Translations under genes and position numbers: made by a program
The notes under the pieces: model-generated
What the model saw: only the letters and a program-made list of their open reading frames with translations
The model's database searches: none
Told to the model about the DNA's origin: nothing
Assembly: GCA_024636315.1 (NCBI GenBank)
Contig: JAGXHJ010000057.1
Location: 1 to 40,916, forward strand
Direction: 5' to 3'
DNA length: 40,916 nt
Source of the DNA: Methylophaga sp.
GTDB lineage: Bacteria > Pseudomonadota > Gammaproteobacteria > Nitrosococcales > Methylophagaceae
Shown: one piece after another, positions 35,332-40,916 of the stretch
Layout: each line of letters opens with the position of its first letter
How positions within the stretch are numbered: the stretch's first letter is position 1

Positions 35332-37491
35332 TCAGTTATTTCGCGTTATCCGTTCAACCATATCGAGATGTCTTAAACGTCGAATAATTCGCGCTAAATG
35401 TTGTCGGCCTGTGACTTCAATGGTTAAACGTAAATCTGAGTAGCCACTATCACGCTCATCAATCACCACGTTATCAATATTAGAATCCATTTCGGACACC
35501 ACAGCAGCAATAGTTGCTAATGCCCCACGCTGGTTTTTTGTGCGGACTACAATATCAACGGGGAAATCACGATTAATATCCTTTGCCCAAGCTACATCAA
35601 GCCATTTGTCGCTTTTAGCACGCAATTTAACCGTATTTTTACAATTGGCCTGATGCACAATAATCCCGCGTCCAGTACTAACAAAACCATGAATTGGGTC
35701 ACCAGGAATAGGATGGCAGCATCGTCCAAAATTCACCACCATACCTTCGGTGCCTGCAATCATTAAAGGTATTGATGACGATTCAGTTGATGATGCATCA
35801 TGTGTTAATTTTTGGGCAATAGTCATAACCGAGCGATTACCTAAGCCGATATCGCCCAGTATTTCGTCAAAGTTATTCATTTCAAATTCTACAACTAATT
35901 GGGCTATTTGTGCTTCATCGACATCCGCTAAGGTAGTTGAAAATGCGTGCAGATATTTATTTAATAATCGACTTCCTAATAATACCGCATCGTCATTACG
36001 AAGATCCTTCAAATAATGCCGAATATTGGTGCGCGCTTTCGCGGTGGACACAAAGTTTAGCCAAGCAGGATTAGGATGTGATGTCGAAGAGGTAATAATT
36101 TCGACTGATTGCCCTGTTTCAAGCGCGGTACTCAATGGTACTAAATGCCGGCCGATTCGAGCAGCGACACAGGCATTACCGACATCGGAATGTACTGCAT
36201 AGGCAAAATCTACTGTCGTGGCACCGCGCGGTAAGGCCATAATCTTACCTTTAGGTGTAAATACGTAAATTTCTTCTGGGAATAAATCAATCTGTAAGTT
36301 TTCTAAAAATTCAATAGAATCCCCTGAGCCTTTTTGAATTTCTAAAATACCTTGCAACCACTGCCTAGCTCGACGATGTGCCAGATTACTGCCTTCACTT
36401 TCACCCGTTTTATAAAGCCAATGTGCTGCCACACCCGCTTCAGCCATTTGGTCCATTTCCCGAGAACGAATCTGCACCTCAATTGGCACACCATAAGGGC
36501 CGAATAACACCGTATGTAAGGATTGGTAGCCATTAATTTTAGGAATGGCGATATAGTCCTTAAACTTACCTTGCACAGGCTTATACAAATTATGCACAAC
36601 GCCTAACATGCGATAACAGGCATCCACGTCGTCGACGACGATCCTAAAGGCATAAACATCCGTCACATCAGAAAAGGATAAATGTTTTTTGACCATTTTT
36701 TGATACAGACTGTACAGATTTTTTTCACGTCCTTGAATATCTGCGGAGAGGCCTTCTTGTTCCATACGATTCAAAATAGAAGCCGTGATTTGACTTACAA
36801 TTTCTTTTCGATTGCCCCGTGCTTTCCGTACGACACTGGTTAACACCCGATAACGTAGAGGATACAAGACATGAAAACCTAATTCCTCCAATTCGCCACG
36901 CATCAGATTCATACCCAAACGCTGGGCGATCGGCGCATAGATATCTAAGGTTTCATGAGCAATACGGCGACGCTTTTCAGGACGTAGATGTCCCAACGTT
37001 CGCATATTATGGAGTCGGTCAGCTAGTTTAACGATAATCACCCGTATATCTTGTGACATCGCTAACAGCATTTTTCTTAAACTTTCTGCTTGGGCATGTT
37101 GCTGGGTTTCAAACGCCGCTTTAGCTAATTTGCTTACCCCGTCGACCAGCAAGGCCACTTCTTCGCCGAACTCTTCAGCTAAAGCTTCTCGACTCACCTC
37201 GGTATCTTCAATCACATCATGCAATAATCCCGCAATGATGCATTCATGATCCATATGCATCATGGCTAAAACATGTGCCACTGCTAAGGGATGGGTGATA
37301 TAAGCTTCGCCAGATCGACGAGTTTGTCCGACGTGTGATTTTTCAGCAAAAAAATAAGCACGTCGAATCTCTTCAACCTGCTTAGGTTCTAAATAGTTTG
37401 AGGTCGCAAAACATAAATCATCGATGGTCAGTTGTGGTTCAGCATCATGAACTAGCGCTAACTCAGAAGCGACTGTAGGTTTTGCGCTCAA
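35332..37491 (-). CDS. spoT: Bifunctional (p)ppGpp synthetase/hydrolase SpoT
   Basis: 719 residues. The hydrolase HD domain is intact (THPLAVAHVL, LLHDVIEDT, KLADRLHNMRTLG), so it can degrade ppGpp. The synthetase domain (YAFRIVVDDVDACYRMLG, KDYIAIPKINGYQSLHT), TGS (VYVFTPKGKIMALPRGATTVDFAYAVHSDVG), the zinc-finger-like HPIPGDPIHG segment and the ACT domain follow. The only suitable start is TTG at 37491, six bases from the rpoZ stop; the next Met would remove part of the HD domain. Order gmk-rpoZ-spoT is conserved. Confidence 0.97.
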   Translation of the reverse strand: MSAKPTVASELALVHDAEPQLTIDDLCFATSNYLEPKQVEEIRRAYFFAEKSHVGQTRRSGEAYITHPLAVAHVLAMMHMDHECIIAGLLHDVIEDTEVSREALAEEFGEEVALLVDGVSKLAKAAFETQQHAQAESLRKMLLAMSQDIRVIIVKLADRLHNMRTLGHLRPEKRRRIAHETLDIYAPIAQRLGMNLMRGELEELGFHVLYPLRYRVLTSVVRKARGNRKEIVSQITASILNRMEQEGLSADIQGREKNLYSLYQKMVKKHLSFSDVTDVYAFRIVVDDVDACYRMLGVVHNLYKPVQGKFKDYIAIPKINGYQSLHTVLFGPYGVPIEVQIRSREMDQMAEAGVAAHWLYKTGESEGSNLAHRRARQWLQGILEIQKGSGDSIEFLENLQIDLFPEEIYVFTPKGKIMALPRGATTVDFAYAVHSDVGNACVAARIGRHLVPLSTALETGQSVEIITSSTSHPNPAWLNFVSTAKARTNIRHYLKDLRNDDAVLLGSRLLNKYLHAFSTTLADVDEAQIAQLVVEFEMNNFDEILGDIGLGNRSVMTIAQKLTHDASSTESSSIPLMIAGTEGMVVNFGRCCHPIPGDPIHGFVSTGRGIIVHQANCKNTVKLRAKSDKWLDVAWAKDINRDFPVDIVVRTKNQRGALATIAAVVSEMDSNIDNVVIDERDSGYSDLRLTIEVTGRQHLARIIRRLRHLDMVERITRNN

Positions 37492-37494
37492 AAT

Positions 37495-37755
37495 TTACTC
37501 TTCGCCGAATAGCGCTTCTTTTTTCGAAATGCTATCCATTGAATGCTCACGCGCACTCACTTTATCTAAAATACTAGGACCAATTAGGCCCGCAGCGATT
37601 TCACGCAAAGCAATAACCGTTGGTTTATCATTTTCTCTTGGGACTAAAGGCTCAGCGCCTTGCTCAATTTCACGTGCACGTTTAGATGCAACCAATACCA
37701 ATTGAAAACGGTTATCAACGTTTTCTAAACAATCTTCTACTGTAGTACGTGCCAT
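37495..37755 (-). CDS. rpoZ: RNA polymerase omega subunit
   Basis: 86 residues beginning [33 protein letters not shown], the conserved omega N-terminus, with [10 protein letters not shown]. It assists assembly of the beta-prime subunit and forms part of a ppGpp site. The start at 37755 is family-standard; the extension to 37779 is unsupported. Between gmk and spoT. Confidence 0.97.
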   Translation of the reverse strand: MARTTVEDCLENVDNRFQLVLVASKRAREIEQGAEPLVPRENDKPTVIALREIAAGLIGPSILDKVSAREHSMDSISKKEALFGEE

Positions 37756-37803
37756 GGTAGTTCCCCAACAATTAAACAATCAATTTTACGAAAAATCAGC
37801 ACA

Positions 37804-38421
37804 TTAAGCTAGAAGTTCCGTCAACAACTCAAGGTTAGCCAGCTTCTGAACCACTATCGAATGACGTCTTGCGATAATAATTGCGGCGAGATCGCTTAAC
37901 GCCACATCAAATTGGTCATTAACAATCAAATAATCAAATTCCACATAATGCGACATTTCATTTTCTGCATCACGCATACGGCGAGCAATAATCTCTTCAT
38001 TATCTTGGCCACGTCCTCGTAAGCGTTGCTCTAATGCTGCTTTAGATGGCGGTAAAATAAATATACTGGTGCTCTCTGGAAAATTACGCCGCACCTGCTC
38101 AGCACCTTGCCAATCAATTTCCAAGATCACATCCAAGCCTTGCTGCAATTGTGCCAACACGGTTTCACTTGAAGTGCCATAGGAATTATCAAATACCGTA
38201 GCCGATTCTAAAAAGGCTCCAGCATCTCGCATTTGCGCAAAGCTATCTTGACTGACAAAAAAGTAATCTTGTCCATTCACTTCGCCCTCGCGGGCTGGCC
38301 GTGTGGTATGTGACACCGACAAACGGACATCTGATTGTTGTTCAACCAGAGCATTAACTAAACTCGTTTTACCTGCGCCAGATGGCGCCGCCACAATAAA
38401 AAGACTACCCTTTGTCATCAT
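37804..38421 (-). CDS. gmk: Guanylate kinase
   Basis: 205 residues. GMP to GDP phosphorylation. P-loop APSGAGKTSL, the GMP-binding SVSHTTRPAREGEVNGQDYFFV, LEIDWQGAEQVR and the lid region RGRGQDNEEIIARRM are all present. Two adjacent ATG codons (38421, 38418) are possible starts; AGGTAGAAA lies before them. Confidence 0.97.
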   Translation of the reverse strand: MMTKGSLFIVAAPSGAGKTSLVNALVEQQSDVRLSVSHTTRPAREGEVNGQDYFFVSQDSFAQMRDAGAFLESATVFDNSYGTSSETVLAQLQQGLDVILEIDWQGAEQVRRNFPESTSIFILPPSKAALEQRLRGRGQDNEEIIARRMRDAENEMSHYVEFDYLIVNDQFDVALSDLAAIIIARRHSIVVQKLANLELLTELLA

Positions 38422-38482
38422 TTTCTACCTATAAATATTGCTGATAATCAACAAATACATTTTAATTATTACCACGTCACCT

Positions 38483-38522
38483 AACTTAAATGACGCCTAG
38501 CTAATGGCATTATATTTAAGTT
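38483..38522. repeat. Inverted repeat between gmk and tmcA
   Basis: AACTTAAAT and ATTTAAGTT form perfect 9-bp arms around 22 bases that contain a smaller GCC/GGC pairing. No T-run follows on either strand, so it is a weak terminator candidate. It lies just past the tmcA stop. Confidence 0.5.
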
Positions 38523-38539
38523 CTAATCGGCTAAGCAAT

Positions 38540-40585
38540 TTATCCTAATTCAGCATATGAGTTTAACAAAGCCACGACATCACGCAAGGCATTAATAATC
38601 TGTGTTTTCCCATTCAAGCCCAGTCGTTTGCTAATATCTGGCCATTCGCGTTGTTGTAATGTCATGATGCTAAGTTGTTGTTGCATGATTGATAGTTTTT
38701 CAAAGTGAGCTTGTTTTATTTGATGGGCGAACCATATCGACAAAGCAACACGACAGGATTCATAAGGACGTTGTTGCTGACAAAATGCCAAAATTTCTTG
38801 CGTATCCCAAGTAGATAGTGGTGGTGCAGTGGCTGAAATCAATGCTGACAACTTAATAATCAGAGCGGGTTCAAGGTATTTAAATTCATAGGGCACTAAA
38901 TAGCACCAATGATGTTGAATACGTTGCTGTGCTTGGCTTACCACATCTTGTCCTGCCTCACTTACAGCCTGCAACATCATCACCGAATGACTGCCACTGA
39001 CATCATCTTGCTGCAAACCTATACGCACCGGTGTAAAGTGTGACTTTGACCAGAAGTTAAGTAAGTCCTCACTCACCGCGAAACTTGTTCCTACAATATC
39101 AATATCTGACTGTTTGATTTGGCTAACAATATTATTCAACAAAGCATGGCCTATGCCACGTTGTTGGATGGCTGGATGCACGGCAATACGAATAATTCGT
39201 TGGTAGTTTAATGAGCCAGCACTACAAATCCCAGCATGGGCTAGCAAAGATTGCGGTAATAACTGGCCTTTTAAACGGCGAGTGCCACCATGGATGGCCT
39301 TTACTAAGTCATCATCCAAGCCACCTTCATTGACGGTCCAAGTACTGGCGACTATGTGTCCTTGATAACGCATCACGTAAACCGATACATCCTCGCGATC
39401 TAACATCAGCTGTAAATCGGATGGACGAGTTCGATAGTGTGCCAGTACCATTAAACCAAACAGTTCGGCTAAGCTGGTTTCATCGTTAATAAGCTGTCCG
39501 CGATCTATTTTTTCGAATACACATTCTGCCTCCTGACAATGCTCAATTATCACATCATCAACTGGAGAAGCATCAAGTAATAAGGCCTTAAAACTAAATG
39601 TTTCTAGCTCATCATTGTCAGCCCAACGAATAGGTGTAGTCATTTTCAAACTTCGCCAACTTGGTGTGTACTGCTCTAATATTTGTTTGAAACGTATAGC
39701 AAATCCAAGCCCTGTGCCTTCATAGCCATGCAAAGTAGTCGAGAATACGATACGTGAAAATTTATGAAGTAATTGCTCTAACATCGGAGCGGGAATAGCT
39801 GCAGCTTCATCAACCAGTAATAAATCGGCTTTTAGGTCTGATTCAACCAGCGCATCAGGTGCCATAAATTTTATTTCAGCATTATTGAAAAGCACATGAC
39901 CCTTCAATGCTTTAGCTTCAGGCAATAACCGAGCGGCGTGTTCAAACAATGCCTCTACCGTTGCTAAGCTCGGCGCGGTCACGATTATCGTTTGTTTACC
40001 TTGCTTAATAAGCTCGGCAGCTGCCATGCCTAAGACAGCTGATTTGCCACGCCCGCGATCAGATGAAAGTACAAGTGGCCGTCGGCGATGGCCATGAACA
40101 ACATTTAATATCGCTTCTGTTGCTGCTACTTGATCTGCAGTAGCTATGATTTCGTCTGATTGTCTCTTTTGTTCTGGGGCAGTCAGATCAGGAAGCTCAT
40201 CGTCCTGCTTAATATTATGAACATGGTCATGATGTGTAGCGAAATCGTCGGCAAGATCATTAAATCGCTTAAGCCATAAAGTATTTGGCATGCTTTCCGG
40301 TAACAAAATCAGTAATGCGCCACCCGACTTTATAGTGCCTACAATCGCCCCGAAACTATCGGCATTAAATTCATCTTGAGCATCAAAGACAACCGCATCA
40401 AATTCTTTGCCCAATTGCTTTTGAGCTTGTTTTTGAGTGATAGTTTGATAAAGAGAGTCCGACTCGGCATATTCTGATAAATAAATAATCTTGTCATTAT
40501 CAAAGCTCGCCGATAATGTGTGTGCCGAACTGCGACACCAGTCAACATCACCTTTTAAGAAAACACATTGGCGTTGTGTCATCAT
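38540..40585 (-). CDS. tmcA: tRNA(Met) cytidine acetyltransferase TmcA
   Basis: 681 residues (E. coli 671). Makes N4-acetylcytidine at the wobble position of elongator tRNA-Met. An N-terminal DUF1726-like domain (about 1-150) is followed by an RNA-helicase-like ATPase with Walker A SDRGRGKSAVLG and Walker B LLVDEAAAIPAPML. A GNAT acetyltransferase domain comes next (HPAIQQRGIGHALLNNI binds acetyl-CoA), then a C-terminal tRNA-binding tail. Start at 40585 or the adjacent ATG 40582; no strong ribosome site is visible. Confidence 0.96.
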   Translation of the reverse strand: MMTQRQCVFLKGDVDWCRSSAHTLSASFDNDKIIYLSEYAESDSLYQTITQKQAQKQLGKEFDAVVFDAQDEFNADSFGAIVGTIKSGGALLILLPESMPNTLWLKRFNDLADDFATHHDHVHNIKQDDELPDLTAPEQKRQSDEIIATADQVAATEAILNVVHGHRRRPLVLSSDRGRGKSAVLGMAAAELIKQGKQTIIVTAPSLATVEALFEHAARLLPEAKALKGHVLFNNAEIKFMAPDALVESDLKADLLLVDEAAAIPAPMLEQLLHKFSRIVFSTTLHGYEGTGLGFAIRFKQILEQYTPSWRSLKMTTPIRWADNDELETFSFKALLLDASPVDDVIIEHCQEAECVFEKIDRGQLINDETSLAELFGLMVLAHYRTRPSDLQLMLDREDVSVYVMRYQGHIVASTWTVNEGGLDDDLVKAIHGGTRRLKGQLLPQSLLAHAGICSAGSLNYQRIIRIAVHPAIQQRGIGHALLNNIVSQIKQSDIDIVGTSFAVSEDLLNFWSKSHFTPVRIGLQQDDVSGSHSVMMLQAVSEAGQDVVSQAQQRIQHHWCYLVPYEFKYLEPALIIKLSALISATAPPLSTWDTQEILAFCQQQRPYESCRVALSIWFAHQIKQAHFEKLSIMQQQLSIMTLQQREWPDISKRLGLNGKTQIINALRDVVALLNSYAELG

Positions 40586-40916
40586 TGTTCTTGCAACTGA
40601 ATAATAAAATAGTTATCCATCAAAATACGTGTTCTACCCTAGTGAAGAGATTCTCGTCTATACGAATATTCAGAAGGTATTATAGACTCCGCCAACCTAA
40701 TGGCTGACAAGTTTATCAGACTTCGTCTAACACACTTAAAAGCAAGGTTTCGATAGTACCTGATAGGTCAGCTTAGTGCCCAGACTGTGTGAAAACAACT
40801 AAAATTCTTAAGCTTTAGATTTTTACGGGCTGTTATTGCTGAGAATGAGGACTTTGAGGAAAGGGTTGGATTATTGTGAATGAACGTGTTTCTCGCTTTT
40901 CTAGCAGCCTATGGAC
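40586..40916. other. 331 bases without a recognisable gene
   Basis: Upstream of tmcA. It must contain the tmcA promoter on the minus strand, but I could not pick one with confidence. At the right edge an ATG at 40880 (MNVFLAFLAAYG, like a signal-peptide start) or a GTG at 40876 could open a plus-strand gene that runs off the window; too few codons are visible to decide. A stretch near 40778-40795 (CAGACTGTGTGAAAAC) recalls some transposase-element ends but no partner or transposase is visible. Confidence 0.4.

Noticed and set aside
40778-40795. Insertion-sequence terminal repeat (CAGACTGTGTGAAAAC)
   Set aside because: No second repeat, target duplication or transposase in the window; the resemblance alone is too weak.

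Overview
The window reads as chromosomal core sequence of a gammaproteobacterium. Evidence for this is the conserved gene blocks metY(tRNA-fMet)-rimP-nusA-infB, glnA-ntrB-ntrC, maf-rng-yhdP, rsfS-rlmH, bioB-F-H-C-D, gmk-rpoZ-spoT-recG and ubiC-ubiA, together with tmcA. The DNA is moderately AT-rich. The gene set would fit a marine methylotroph or hydrocarbon degrader of the Methylophaga/Cycloclasticus type, but that assignment is a guess from gene content and style, not proven by the sequence.

Layout, left to right. Positions 1-2380 (minus strand) hold the start of infB, then nusA, rimP and an initiator tRNA-Met with its own strong promoter; two terminator hairpins lie between the tRNA and rimP. 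Positions 2389-7096 (minus) are the nitrogen-control block ntrC, ntrB, a DUF4124 secreted protein and glnA. An NtrC site and a sigma-54 promoter stand in front of ntrB. Positions 7247-9962 (minus) are a tightly overlapping trio: tldD, a PP-loop tRNA-thiolase-like protein and a TusA-like sulfur carrier. Positions 9963-12598 hold a divergent control region and a plus-strand type III glutamine synthetase.

Positions 12783-21000 (minus) carry yhdP, rng, maf, rlmH, rsfS and glgA. zwf follows on the plus strand (21079-22548). The biotin operon runs on the minus strand (22664-27154), and comF, a diguanylate cyclase and an unknown membrane protein run on the plus strand (27192-29660). A secreted nuclease (29647-30474) and a decayed oxygen-binding diiron/metallo-beta-lactamase-fold gene with a chemoreceptor-like remnant (30513-31316) come next. 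The last block (minus) is ubiA, ubiC, recG, ridA, spoT, rpoZ, gmk and tmcA, ending in about 330 bases without a recognisable gene.

The most striking element is the control region of the type III glutamine synthetase. A 47-base perfect palindrome (10058-10104) contains two mirror-image NtrC-like sites whose centres are 20 bp apart. A good sigma-54 promoter (10164-10180) follows at the distance expected of an NtrC enhancer. NtrB/NtrC encoded 6-7 kb away would therefore control a second glutamine synthetase, and would also control themselves through the site at 5019-5035. I saw no such signals in front of the ordinary glnA. This glutamine synthetase unit sits, inverted, at the yhdP/tldD junction that is contiguous in enteric relatives, which suggests a regulated cassette inserted into core synteny. 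No CRISPR array, integrase, complete insertion sequence or defence island is visible.
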